64,000 bases of DNA from JANSYL01 sp965229695 (GTDB taxonomy: Bacteria > Pseudomonadota > Alphaproteobacteria > Rhodobacterales > Rhodobacteraceae), in contig OZ245921.1 in the NCBI GenBank assembly GCA_965229695.1, positions 2,480,001 to 2,544,000 of the forward strand. The letters are read 5' to 3'. Under the pieces are notes generated by a model. It worked only from the letters and a program-made list of their open reading frames with translations, had not been told where the DNA came from and searched no databases. Positions 14,917 through 24,107 of the stretch are shown here, piece by piece (within the stretch, counting starts at the first letter, position 1; the number at the start of each line of letters is the position of its first letter). A program made the position numbers and the translations under genes.

Positions 14917-16461
14917 ATGGACAACCTGCTTTCCATCGTAACCTTCCTGCCGCTGGTCGCGGCGCTGATCCTGATCATCTTCCTGCGGGGAGAGGATGAG
15001 GCAGCACAGCTGAATGCCAAACGTCTGGCATTGGCCGCGACCGGGCTGACCTTTTTGATCTCGCTGTTCATTCTGACCGGCTTTGACCCCAACGACACCG
15101 GGTTCCAACTGGTGGAAGAGGCGGAATGGCTGTTTGGCCTGACCTATAAGGTGGGTGTTGACGGGATCAGCGTGCTGTTTGTGCTGCTGACGACCTTCCT
15201 GATGCCGATCACGATTGCCGCTTGCTGGGGCGTCACCCATCGCGTCAAAGAATACATGGTGGCGCTTTTGATCCTGGAAACGCTGATGATCGGCGTTTTC
15301 GTGGCGCTTGATCTGGTGTTGTTCTACCTGTTCTTCGAGGCGGGCCTGATTCCGATGTTCCTGATCATCGGCATCTGGGGCGGGGCGAACCGCATCTATG
15401 CCAGCTTCAAGTTCTTCCTTTACACCTTCCTCGGTTCGGTCCTGATGCTGGTGGCAATGATCGCCATGTATGTCGATGCGGGCACGGCGGATATCCCCAC
15501 GCTGCTGAACCACCAGTTCAGCGCGGGCACGATCGAGATCATGGGCTGGCAGATCATGGGCGGCATGCAGACGCTGCTATGGCTCGCGTTCTTTGCCAGT
15601 TTCGCGGTGAAAATGCCGATGTGGCCGGTGCATACCTGGCTGCCCGACGCACACGTGCAGGCACCCACGGCGGGGTCCGTGATCCTGGCGGCGGTGCTGT
15701 TGAAGATGGGCGGCTATGGCTTTCTGCGCTTCAGCCTGCCGATGTTCCCCGTGGCCTCTGACATCATGGCACCGCTCGTGCTTTGGCTCAGCGTGATCGC
15801 CATCGTCTACACCTCGCTTGTGGCGATGGTGCAGGAGGATATGAAGAAGCTGATCGCCTATTCCTCGGTGGCGCATATGGGCTTTGTGACCATGGGGATT
15901 TTCGCGGCGAACCAGCAAGGTGTCGATGGCGCGATCTTCCAGATGATCAGCCACGGGTTTATCTCGGGCGCGCTCTTCCTTTGTGTGGGCGTGATCTATG
16001 ACCGGATGCACACCCGCGATATCGACGCTTATGGCGGGCTGGTGGTGCGGATGCCCGCCTATGCCGCGATCTTCATGCTGTTCACCATGGCCAATGTGGG
16101 CCTGCCCGGCACCTCGGGCTTTGTAGGCGAGTTTCTGACGCTGATCGGTGTCTTCCAGGTCAACACCTGGGTTGGGGTCTTTGCCGCGACTGGTGTCATC
16201 CTAAGCGCCTGTTACGCGCTTTGGCTTTATCGTCGGGTCGTCTTTGGCGATCTGATCAAGGAAAGCCTGAAATCCATCACCGATATGGACCGGCGCGAGC
16301 GGATGATCTTTGCGCCGCTGGTGGTGATGACCCTGCTTCTTGGCGTCTATCCCGCGCTTGTGCTGGATATCATCGGCCCCTCGGTCGAGGCGCTTGTTTC
16401 CCAATACGACCTGGCGTTGGAGGCTTATGTGCCCGACAGCCATGTCGCCGCGACCCATTGA
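14917..16461 (+). CDS. nuoM: NADH-quinone oxidoreductase subunit M (NuoM/ND4)
   Basis: NuoM is the second antiporter-like proton pump of the membrane arm. At 514 residues it has about 14 helices. Recognisable signatures are 'LDLVLFYLFFEAGLIPMFLII' (TM5 glutamate), 'HTWLPDAHVQAPTAGSVIL' and 'AAVLLKMGGYG' (TM8 lysine region), and 'YSSVAHMGFV'. It starts nine bases after nuoL. Confidence 0.98.
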   Translation: MDNLLSIVTFLPLVAALILIIFLRGEDEAAQLNAKRLALAATGLTFLISLFILTGFDPNDTGFQLVEEAEWLFGLTYKVGVDGISVLFVLLTTFLMPITIAACWGVTHRVKEYMVALLILETLMIGVFVALDLVLFYLFFEAGLIPMFLIIGIWGGANRIYASFKFFLYTFLGSVLMLVAMIAMYVDAGTADIPTLLNHQFSAGTIEIMGWQIMGGMQTLLWLAFFASFAVKMPMWPVHTWLPDAHVQAPTAGSVILAAVLLKMGGYGFLRFSLPMFPVASDIMAPLVLWLSVIAIVYTSLVAMVQEDMKKLIAYSSVAHMGFVTMGIFAANQQGVDGAIFQMISHGFISGALFLCVGVIYDRMHTRDIDAYGGLVVRMPAYAAIFMLFTMANVGLPGTSGFVGEFLTLIGVFQVNTWVGVFAATGVILSACYALWLYRRVVFGDLIKESLKSITDMDRRERMIFAPLVVMTLLLGVYPALVLDIIGPSVEALVSQYDLALEAYVPDSHVAATH

Positions 16462-16474
16462 AGGGGGTTGAGCT

Positions 16475-17914
16475 ATGATCGGTTCTGACCTGTCCATCAT
16501 GATCCCCGAGATCGTCCTGGCGCTTGCGGCCATGGCCGCACTGCTTGGGGGCGTCTACACCTCCAAGGATGGCATCGCCCCGGCGTTGACTTGGGGCACG
16601 GCGCTGCTGTTCGTGATCATGGCCTTCTATATCGGCGTCACCGGCAATGGCGCGCGCGCGGCGTTTGACGGCATGTTTGTCGATGATGCGTTTTCGCGCT
16701 TTGCCAAGGTGACGATCTTGCTAAGCGCGGCGGCGATCTTGGTGGTGAGCCAGGATTACATGGCCAAGAACGACCTGCTGCGGTTTGAATATCCGATCCT
16801 GATCATGCTGGCGACGGTGGGCATGATGGTCATGGTGTCGGCCGGGGATCTGATCGCGCTTTACATGGGGCTGGAGCTGCAATCGCTGTCGCTTTACGTC
16901 ATCGCCTCCCTGCGGCGGGACAGCGTGCGCTCGACCGAGGCTGGCTTGAAATACTTCATCCTGGGCGCGCTTTCCTCGGGCCTCCTGCTTTATGGCGCCT
17001 CGCTGGTTTACGGCTTTGCGGGCACCACCAGCTTTGCCGGGATCATCGAAACCGCCTCGACCGGCGAACTGTCGCTCGGCATGCTTTTTGGTCTGGTCTT
17101 TGTGATGGCTGGTCTGGCCTTCAAGGTGTCGGCCGCGCCCTTCCACATGTGGACGCCGGATGTCTACGAAGGCTCACCCACGCCGATCACGGCACTTTTT
17201 GCCACCGCGCCGAAAGTGGCCGCCATGGCGCTTTTCGCGCGGGTTGTGCATGACGCCTTTGGCGGGGCCGTGGGCGATTGGCAGCAGATTGTCGCTTTCT
17301 TGGCCGTGGTCTCGATGTTTCTGGGCGCGATTGCCGCGATTGGGCAGACCGACATCAAGCGCCTGATGGCCTATTCTTCGATCAGCCATATGGGCTTTGC
17401 CCTGATGGGCCTGGCCGCAGGCACCGCCCAGGGGATCGAGGCGATGCTGATTTATATGGCGATCTATGTGACGATGAATATCGGCACCTTTGCCTTCATC
17501 CTGACGATGGAAAAAGACGGGCGGCATGTGACCGAAATCTCATCGCTTTCCAGCTTTGCCAGCCGCGAAGGCACCAAGGCGCTCGCGATCCTGCTGTTGA
17601 TGTTCAGCCTGGCGGGGGTGCCGCCACTGGTCGGGTTCTTTGGCAAATACGCGGTGCTCTGGGCCGCGGTCGACGCGGGTCTGGTGTGGCTGGCGGTGGC
17701 GGGCGTGATCGCTTCGGTCATCGGGGCCTTCTATTATCTGCGTATCGTCTATCTGATGTATTTCGGCGAAGACCGCGAAGGGTTGGATGGCAAGATGGGC
17801 TTTGCCCAATATGCGGCCCTCATGGCCTCGGCAGCGATCATGCTTTTGGGGGTGATCAACCTGTTCGGGATCGAAGCGCCCGCCGCGCAAGCCGCTGAGA
17901 TGCTGCTGCGCTGA
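16475..17914 (+). CDS. nuoN: NADH-quinone oxidoreductase subunit N (NuoN/ND2)
   Basis: NuoN is the third antiporter-like pump of complex I and the last canonical gene of the operon. It is 479 residues with about 14 helices. Motifs seen are 'LIALYMGLELQSLSLYVIAS' (TM5 glutamate), 'HMWTPDVYEGSPTPITALF' and 'TAPKVAAMALFAR' (conserved lysine). AAGGGGGTTGAGCT precedes ATG 16475. Its TGA overlaps the birA ATG by one base (TGATG), so birA is probably co-translated. Confidence 0.98.
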   Translation: MIGSDLSIMIPEIVLALAAMAALLGGVYTSKDGIAPALTWGTALLFVIMAFYIGVTGNGARAAFDGMFVDDAFSRFAKVTILLSAAAILVVSQDYMAKNDLLRFEYPILIMLATVGMMVMVSAGDLIALYMGLELQSLSLYVIASLRRDSVRSTEAGLKYFILGALSSGLLLYGASLVYGFAGTTSFAGIIETASTGELSLGMLFGLVFVMAGLAFKVSAAPFHMWTPDVYEGSPTPITALFATAPKVAAMALFARVVHDAFGGAVGDWQQIVAFLAVVSMFLGAIAAIGQTDIKRLMAYSSISHMGFALMGLAAGTAQGIEAMLIYMAIYVTMNIGTFAFILTMEKDGRHVTEISSLSSFASREGTKALAILLLMFSLAGVPPLVGFFGKYAVLWAAVDAGLVWLAVAGVIASVIGAFYYLRIVYLMYFGEDREGLDGKMGFAQYAALMASAAIMLLGVINLFGIEAPAAQAAEMLLR

Positions 17915-18663
17915 TGGCCGATTGGCCCTTGGGCGTGGGCCGTCAGGTTCTGCCCACAACCGACAGCACCATGGCCGAGGCCGCCCGGCAGGCGCGCGAC
18001 TTGAGCGCGCCGACCTGGATTTTGGCACGGACCCAAACCGCCGCGCGTGGGCGGCGGGGCCGCGCCTGGTCGATGCCCGAGGGCAATTTCGCCGCCTCAC
18101 TGATCTTGCATCCGAAAGAGCCCCCGGCCCAGGTGGCCCTACGCTCCTTCGTCGCGGCCCTGGCCTTGCAGGAGGCTTTTGTCGCTGCCACCGGTCGACC
18201 CGAGGCATTCGCGCTGAAATGGCCCAATGACGTGCTGCTCAATGGTGGCAAGGTCGCGGGCATTCTGTTGGAAAGCCTGGGGCCGCCAGGACAGGTGCAG
18301 CATTTGATCATCGGCATCGGCGTGAACCTTGCCAGTGCCCCCGGGCCGACGGAGGTCGAGCCGGGGGCGGTGCCACCGGTCAGCCTGGCGGCAGATACAG
18401 GCATACGGATCATGCCCGAGGCGTTTCTCGACCTGCTTGCCCCGGCCTATGACCGCTATGAAACCCAGTTCCAACAATTCGGATTCGCCCCGATCCGCAC
18501 CGCCTGGTTGCAGACCGCCGCCCGCTTGGGCCACCCTGTCACCGCGCGCATGGCGCATGACAGCGTGACCGGCACCTTTAAGGATGTGGATTTGGACGGC
18601 AATCTGATCTTGCAAACCGCCACCGGCCCGCGCCGCATCGCCGCCGCCGAGGTGTTTTTTTGA
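17914..18663 (+). CDS. birA: biotin--[acetyl-CoA-carboxylase] ligase
   Basis: The enzyme activates biotin with ATP and attaches it to the lysine of biotin carboxyl carrier proteins in the cytoplasm. The 249-residue protein has only the catalytic and C-terminal domains; the DNA-binding N-terminus of enteric BirA is missing, so it should not act as a repressor. The motif 'AARGRRGRAWSMPEGNFAAS' (about 44-63) binds biotinyl-AMP, and 'KWPNDVLLNGGKVAGILLES' (about 102-121) carries the catalytic lysine region. The start overlaps the nuoN stop. Confidence 0.95.
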   Translation: MADWPLGVGRQVLPTTDSTMAEAARQARDLSAPTWILARTQTAARGRRGRAWSMPEGNFAASLILHPKEPPAQVALRSFVAALALQEAFVAATGRPEAFALKWPNDVLLNGGKVAGILLESLGPPGQVQHLIIGIGVNLASAPGPTEVEPGAVPPVSLAADTGIRIMPEAFLDLLAPAYDRYETQFQQFGFAPIRTAWLQTAARLGHPVTARMAHDSVTGTFKDVDLDGNLILQTATGPRRIAAAEVFF

Positions 18664-18674
18664 CCGCGCCGTCG

Positions 18675-18767
18675 CAATCGCCTTGCAAGGCGATTGATCA
18701 AAGCCGCGCGCGCGGCTTTCACACGCGGCTTTACAGCCGCGTTGGCAAGGCGCTTTGAAGCGCCTTG
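18675..18767. repeat. cluster of four adjacent inverted repeats between birA and coaX
   Basis: Four consecutive inverted repeats fill most of the gap: a 22-bp perfect palindrome (18675-18696), a 20-bp perfect palindrome (18700-18719), an 8-bp stem with a four-base loop (18723-18742) and a 10-bp stem with a two-base loop (18746-18767). The outer pair share CAAGGCG/CGCCTTG arms and the inner pair share GCCGCG/CGCGGC arms. Several mutually exclusive pairings are therefore possible. No T-run follows, so this is not a standard terminator. Confidence 0.85.
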
Positions 18768-18799
18768 CGCCTGAGGGGCAGAGAAAGGGGATCTGAGGC

Positions 18800-19579
18800 A
18801 TGCTGCTGTGTATTGACTGCGGGAACACGAACACGGTGTTCAGCGTTTGGGATGGGGCGCAGTTTCTGGCGACCTTCCGCACCTCGACGGAACACACCCG
18901 CACGGCGGATCAGTATTTTGTCTGGTTCACCACCTTGATGGAGCATCAGAAGCTGGATGTGCCGATCACCGAGGTGATCATCTCCTCCACCGTGCCGCGG
19001 GTGGTGTTCAATCTGCGGGTGCTTTGTGACCGCTATTTCGACACGCGCCCTTTGGTTGTGGGCAAGCCCGATTGTCTGTTGCCCGCCGCACCGCGGGTAG
19101 ATGAGGGCACACAGGTCGGGCCCGACCGCTTGGTGAACACAGCAGGCGCGTTTGACCGCCATGGCGGCAATCTGATTGTGGTGGATTTCGGCACCGCGAC
19201 CACCTTTGACGTGGTGGCTGATGACGGGGCTTATATCGGTGGGGTGATCGCACCGGGCGTGAACCTAAGCCTTGAGGCGCTGCACCGCGCCGCAGCCGCC
19301 TTGCCCCATGTCGATGTCACCAAACCCCAGGCCGTGATCGGCACCAACACGGTTGCCTGTATGCAATCGGGGGTGTTCTGGGGCTATATCGGCCTGGTGC
19401 GCGGCATCTGTGATCGGATAAAGGCCGAGTATGATGCGCCGATGCGGATTATAGGCACCGGCGGCCTGGCCCCGTTGTTCTCGCAAGGGGATGTGTTATT
19501 TGAGCGGATCGAAGATGATCTGACCATGCATGGGCTGACCGTCATCCATAACCATAACAAGGACCAAGGCAGCATATGA
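18800..19579 (+). CDS. coaX: type III pantothenate kinase
   Basis: CoaX phosphorylates pantothenate with ATP in the first committed step of coenzyme A synthesis. The 259-residue protein has the ASKHA fold motifs: 'CIDCGNTNTVFSVWD' at the N-terminus (phosphate 1), 'GPDRLVNTAGAF' around residue 110, and 'VDFGTATTFDVV' with 'YIGGVIAPGVNLSLEAL' around residues 129-159. Type III enzymes are not feedback inhibited by CoA. AGAAAGGGG lies upstream of ATG 18800. It overlaps the RNase J gene by four bases. Confidence 0.96.
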   Translation: MLLCIDCGNTNTVFSVWDGAQFLATFRTSTEHTRTADQYFVWFTTLMEHQKLDVPITEVIISSTVPRVVFNLRVLCDRYFDTRPLVVGKPDCLLPAAPRVDEGTQVGPDRLVNTAGAFDRHGGNLIVVDFGTATTFDVVADDGAYIGGVIAPGVNLSLEALHRAAAALPHVDVTKPQAVIGTNTVACMQSGVFWGYIGLVRGICDRIKAEYDAPMRIIGTGGLAPLFSQGDVLFERIEDDLTMHGLTVIHNHNKDQGSI

Positions 19580-21252
19580 GCGCGCGAAACCGGCTGATCT
19601 ACCTCCCCCTCGGCGGCGCGGGGGAGATCGGGATGAATTGTTACGTCTACGGCTATGGCCCCGAGAATGAAGAGCGGCTGATCGTTGTCGATATGGGCGT
19701 GGCCTTTCCCGATATGGATGGGCAGCCGGGGGTCGATCTGATCCTGCCTGATGTCGCCTGGTTGTCCGAGCGGCGCGATCGGATAGACGGCATTTTCATC
19801 ACCCACGCCCATGAGGATCACGTGGGCGCGGTGGGCCACCTTTGGGGCGCGCTTCAAGCGCCAGTCTATTGCCGAAAATTCACCGCGATCCACGCGATGC
19901 GCAAGATGGAGGAACAGGGCCACGACATCGCCAATGTCCATGTGGTGCTGCCCTATCCCGAGGTGGTGGCGGCAGGCCCGTTCCAGGTGCAATTCGCGCC
20001 GGTCTCCCATTCCATCCCCGAAGCCTCCGCGCTTGTGATCGACACGCCCGAAGGCCGGGTGGTACATTCGGGCGACTTCAAAATCGACCGCGATCCGGTG
20101 GTGGGGGAGCCCTTTGACGAAGATCTCTGGCGCCAAATCGGCCAGGACGGCGTGCGCGCCTATATCTGCGACAGCACCAATGTGTTCTCGCGCCACCCGG
20201 GCCGGTCGGAAAGCCAGTTGCCTGAACCGATCACCGAGCTGATCTCGGGCGCGCAAGGCATGGTGGTGGCCACCACCTTTGCCTCTAACATCGCGCGGCT
20301 GAAAACCCTGGCGGATGCGGGCAAGACCGCCGGGCGCACCATCTGCCTGATGGGGCGCGCGATGAAACGCATGGTCACCGCCGGGGTTGAGGCGGGTGTG
20401 CTGACAGATTTTCCCGCGACGGTCAGCCCGGAGGAGGCCACCGATATCCCGCGCGAAAACCTGATGCTGATCGTCACGGGCAGCCAGGGTGAACGCCGCG
20501 CCGCGTCGGCAGCACTCAGCCGGGGCAGCTATCTGGGCCATGAGTTGAAGGAGGGGGATATGTTCCTCTTCTCCTCAAAAACCATTCCGGGCAATGAGGT
20601 GTCGGTCGCCCGCATCCAGAACGCTTTGGCCGAAAAGGGTGTGCAGGTGGTGGATGAACAGGCCGGGTTCTACCACGTCTCAGGCCATGCCAACCGCCCG
20701 GATCTAGAGACGATGCACGAGATCCTGCGCCCGCAGATCCTGCTGCCCAATCACGGCGAATACCGGCATTTGCGCGAACATGCGCAGCTTGGCCTGGCCA
20801 AAGGCATGATCGGGATCGTGGCAGCCAACGGCTCGATGGTTGAGATTTCGGGTAATGCGCCGGGGATCGTTGAATATATCGATGTCGGCAAAACCTATCT
20901 GGACGGGATCGCCAAATACGGCGCCTTTGATGGGATCATCCGCGACCGGATGAAACTGGCCCTGAACGGTTTGGTCCTGGTGTCCCTGATCGTCGATGAG
21001 GATGACGCGCTGCTCGAAGACAGCATGGTTGCGCTACGCGGCTTGCCCGAGCGGGCAAACAACGGCGCTGATCTTGTCGAGATGATCGAGGATGATATCG
21101 CCTCGGCGTTGATGCGGATGGATGCCAAAACCGCAGCGGATGACGATAAAATCGCCGAGGCGATCAAACGCGTCGTGCGCCAGGTCTGTGTCAGCGAGAT
21201 CGGGAAAAAGCCCGAGGTGACAACCTTGGTCAGCCGCCTGATGGCAGATTAA
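19576..21252 (+). CDS. rnj: ribonuclease J
   Basis: A 558-residue metallo-beta-lactamase/beta-CASP nuclease. RNase J has 5'-3' exonuclease and endonuclease activity and matures or degrades RNA in many alphaproteobacteria. The zinc motif 'HAHEDHVGAVGHL' is near residue 76, 'HSGDFKID' near residue 165, and the beta-CASP motifs 'SGHANRPDLETM' and 'LPNHGEYRHLREH' near residues 370-400. The C-terminal 100 residues form the usual RNase J tail. The ATGA overlap with coaX suggests coupling. Its 3' end faces the RNA helicase gene across only seven bases. Confidence 0.95.
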   Translation: MSARNRLIYLPLGGAGEIGMNCYVYGYGPENEERLIVVDMGVAFPDMDGQPGVDLILPDVAWLSERRDRIDGIFITHAHEDHVGAVGHLWGALQAPVYCRKFTAIHAMRKMEEQGHDIANVHVVLPYPEVVAAGPFQVQFAPVSHSIPEASALVIDTPEGRVVHSGDFKIDRDPVVGEPFDEDLWRQIGQDGVRAYICDSTNVFSRHPGRSESQLPEPITELISGAQGMVVATTFASNIARLKTLADAGKTAGRTICLMGRAMKRMVTAGVEAGVLTDFPATVSPEEATDIPRENLMLIVTGSQGERRAASAALSRGSYLGHELKEGDMFLFSSKTIPGNEVSVARIQNALAEKGVQVVDEQAGFYHVSGHANRPDLETMHEILRPQILLPNHGEYRHLREHAQLGLAKGMIGIVAANGSMVEISGNAPGIVEYIDVGKTYLDGIAKYGAFDGIIRDRMKLALNGLVLVSLIVDEDDALLEDSMVALRGLPERANNGADLVEMIEDDIASALMRMDAKTAADDDKIAEAIKRVVRQVCVSEIGKKPEVTTLVSRLMAD

Positions 21253-21259
21253 GCGCCGA

Positions 21260-22777
21260 TCACGCGGCGGTATCAGCCTCTTCCGAGGGCGGGGTTTCGG
21301 CCTCGACCGGCTCACTCACCTCAGCTGCTTTCGCGTCATTGGCCGGTCCGCCGCGCCGTTCATTAAAGCTTAGCGCGATGAAGCTGGGCATGTGATCGCC
21401 CATGCCAACGATCTTATCCCCGCCGCGCCTGCCGCCACGATTGCGGTCGCGGCCCCGGTCGCGCCGGTCGTCACCACGCTTTTCGCGCTTGGTGTCGGGC
21501 GTGGCATCGGCCGCGGTCTCCTGCGACGTATCTTCATCCTTGGCTTTGCCGCGCCCACGGCCACGACCCCGTTTGGGTTTCTCTTCGGCCTCGCCAGCAT
21601 CCTCGGCGGGTTTCTTCGGCGCTTTGGGCGACCAAGGCGCGTCTGCCGGGGGGATCGGGTTACCGATCAGGGATTCAATCGCGCCCAGGTATTTGTCATC
21701 GGCTGGGATCGCCAGCGAGATCGCCACCCCGGTGCGGCCCGCGCGGCCCGTGCGTCCGATGCGGTGCACGTAATCCTCGGCATGGCTGGGCACGTCATAG
21801 TTGAATACATGGCTCACATTCGGAATATCGAGCCCGCGCGCAGCCACGTCTGAGGCGACCAGGAATTGGATCGACCCCTCGCGGAATCCATCCAGGGTCC
21901 GCATCCGGTGCGCCTGATCCAGATCGCCATGGATCGGCTCGGCGTTCAGCCCGTGTTTTTTCAAGGATTTTGCAACGATATCCACATCGACCTTGCGGTT
22001 GCAGAAGATAATCGCGTTGGTGCAGGCCTCGCCCTCGGCGCTGATGCAGGCGCGCAGCATTTCGCGCTTTTGCTTGGCCGACAGATCGCGGCGGGTCGGT
22101 TTGAAGCTGATCAGCCGCTGTTCGATTGTGTCCGAGGTCGTGGATTGGCGCGCAACCTCGACCTTGGCGGGGTTCGACAGGAAGGTGTTGGTGATCCGCT
22201 CAATCTCGGGCGCCATGGTGGCCGAGAAGAACAGGGTTTGGCGGGTGAAGGGCACTAGGCCAAAGATGCGTTCGATATCGGGGATAAAGCCCATATCCAG
22301 CATCCGGTCGGCTTCATCTACGACCATCACCTTCACATCGTTCAAGATCAGCTTGCCGCGTTCGAAATGATCGAGCAGGCGACCGGGCGTTGCGATCAGA
22401 ACATCGACGCCTTTGTCGATCAGCGCGTCTTGTTCTTTGAAGCTCACCCCGCCGATCAGCAGCGCTTTGGTCAGCTTCACATGTTTGGCGTAGATGTCGA
22501 AGTTTTCGGCGACCTGGGCGGCCAGTTCGCGCGTCGGGCACAGAACCAGGCTGCGCGGCATCCGGGCGCGGGCGCGGCCACGGGCCAGGGCGGTGATCAA
22601 GGGCAGGGTGAAACTGGCGGTTTTACCCGTACCCGTTTGCGCGATGCCAAGAACGTCTTTGCCTTCAAGGGCGGGGGGGATGGCCCCCTCCTGGATCGGC
22701 GTGGGGGTCTCATATCCGGCTTCGGATACGGCTTTCAAAACCTTCGGATTCAGGTTCAGCTCGGAAAATGTGGTCAT
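21260..22777 (-). CDS. rhlE: DEAD-box ATP-dependent RNA helicase (RhlE type)
   Basis: A 505-residue ATP-dependent RNA helicase acting in ribosome assembly or RNA decay. All core motifs are present in order: Q motif ('YETPTPIQEGAIPPAL'), Walker A 'AQTGTGKT', 'PTRELAAQ', 'TPGRLLD', 'DEADRMLD', 'SATM', 'ASDVAARGLDIPNV' and 'HRIGRTGRAGR'. The C-terminal 120 residues are low complexity, with KRGRGRGRGK and Arg/Gly/Asp-rich stretches, a likely RNA-binding tail. It converges on the RNase J gene, a partner type in RNA-degrading complexes; a direct link here is inference. Confidence 0.95.
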   Translation of the reverse strand: MTTFSELNLNPKVLKAVSEAGYETPTPIQEGAIPPALEGKDVLGIAQTGTGKTASFTLPLITALARGRARARMPRSLVLCPTRELAAQVAENFDIYAKHVKLTKALLIGGVSFKEQDALIDKGVDVLIATPGRLLDHFERGKLILNDVKVMVVDEADRMLDMGFIPDIERIFGLVPFTRQTLFFSATMAPEIERITNTFLSNPAKVEVARQSTTSDTIEQRLISFKPTRRDLSAKQKREMLRACISAEGEACTNAIIFCNRKVDVDIVAKSLKKHGLNAEPIHGDLDQAHRMRTLDGFREGSIQFLVASDVAARGLDIPNVSHVFNYDVPSHAEDYVHRIGRTGRAGRTGVAISLAIPADDKYLGAIESLIGNPIPPADAPWSPKAPKKPAEDAGEAEEKPKRGRGRGRGKAKDEDTSQETAADATPDTKREKRGDDRRDRGRDRNRGGRRGGDKIVGMGDHMPSFIALSFNERRGGPANDAKAAEVSEPVEAETPPSEEADTAA

Positions 22778-22935
22778 ATGCGTCCAATTTGGCCGGATCG
22801 GTCCGGCGGGGAAATGGAGCGCATGTTGCCAGAGCGCCCCGCAAAATAGGCCCCTACGCGCATCGCAGGGTTGCCGGGGACATAGGCGAAAAACCCCTTT
22901 GCGTCAAATGCCGCGCCGCAGCGGGGTGGCGGGTG

Positions 22936-23436
22936 TCACATTCCTACCGCTTGCTCAATCGCCTCAACAAAGAGCTGGGCGGGGATCGCGACCTCGATCG
23001 TGGCATCGGGCCCGATTAATTGGGCCGAGACACCATCGCGCGCGGCTTGCGCAAATTCGCCACGGGTGAAGCGCAATGTGCCCGTGCGATAGCCGTTGCA
23101 ATCCCAGGGTCCGACGCAATAGGGCTCGGTCCGGAAAAGGCGCGTGAAGCGCAGGCGCTGGCCCCGCCACCAGGCGGCATCCATGCGCAGGCGCCGATGG
23201 ACACCATCATTCACCTGCCCAATCTCGACCAGATAGCGGATTTCCCCCGCCCGTGCCCGGATCACCACATAGCCCACCAACACATGATGGGGGTGATCGC
23301 TGATCACGGCTTGGGCGGAAAAGGCCTGGAGCGTGCCGGTATGTTCCGAAACGCTCACCCCCGCCGGGCGCAGGGGCGTGCAAGCCAGGCACAGGGCCAT
23401 GAGCGCGGTCATCAAGAGCAAAGGCGGGCGGATCAT
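22936..23436 (-). CDS. lipoprotein of unknown function
   Basis: The 166-residue protein starts with a lipoprotein signal ending in LCLAC, predicting lipidation near residue 19. The mature part is mixed alpha/beta with two cysteines in 'EPYCVGPWDCNGYRTG', which may form a small disulfide loop. No known domain is recognised. It is transcribed leftward and lies between the frameshifted gene and the helicase. A 158-base gap containing inverted-repeat G/C stretches separates it from rhlE. Confidence 0.7.
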   Translation of the reverse strand: MIRPPLLLMTALMALCLACTPLRPAGVSVSEHTGTLQAFSAQAVISDHPHHVLVGYVVIRARAGEIRYLVEIGQVNDGVHRRLRMDAAWWRGQRLRFTRLFRTEPYCVGPWDCNGYRTGTLRFTRGEFAQAARDGVSAQLIGPDATIEVAIPAQLFVEAIEQAVGM

Positions 23437-23460
23437 GCGCGCAGCCTGAGCGTATGATGG

Positions 23461-24107
23461 TTAAGGCGCGGTTAATCCCGCGCTGGCATGTACGACCGGT
23501 TGGTATCCGGCCCGCAGCACCGCCAGCATCGGTTTGGGGCTGAGGACGGTGACGGATCCTTTGGGTCGCGGGATCGGCGCGTCGTAGCCCGCCGGACGAT
23601 AGGGCAGCAGCGCCTCGCCCAGGACCATATGCGCGCGCTCCTGCCAGAGCACAAAGGCATGATCCGGCAAATCCTCAAACCTGGCCTGATGGCGCACCTG
23701 CCGCCGCATCCGCGTCACACGCGCTTTGTGCAGGCCGCGATCCATGGCCATACGCTCGGGCTTGGCGCCCTCGGCGTCGGTCAGGCGGCGATGAAGGCCT
23801 GATAGGCGGCACGGCGGCAGTAATGGCAGGGCCGATGCCCGGCGGCGAAGCCCACGGCCTCATCCAGGAAAAACAGCGCCGACCAGCCGCGATCCGGCAT
23901 CGGCCCGTGATAGCGGCCTTTGGGATGGGTCAGGGTGCAGACCAGCCAATGCGGATGGCTCCAACGCGAGGTGCCAAGCGTGCCATCGGGACGATGGATG
24001 ATGCCACGATTGCCGGTGAACATGCCCCGCGCGGGGTCGGCGACAATCTCTCCGGTGGGCAGGACGCGGTTTTGGAGGGGGCCCGACATGTTGGGCCGAG
24101 CCGACAT
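23461..24107 (-). pseudogene. hypothetical protein interrupted by a frameshift
   Basis: Two minus-strand frames together make one protein. The first (24107 to TGA 23781-23783) reads 'LQNRVLPTGEIVADPARG' and ends 'GHRPCHYCRRAAYQAFIAA'. The second continues in a shifted frame, 'LTDAEGAKPERMAMDRGLHK', to TAA 23461-23463 ('GYQPVVHASAGLTAP'). The first frame is closed just where the second is open, at about 23780-23795, as expected for a one-base indel. I recall similar uncharacterised proteins of about 200 residues in Rhodobacterales as single frames. The start lies directly after the glycosyltransferase stop. It is either a pseudogene or a sequencing error. Confidence 0.7.
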
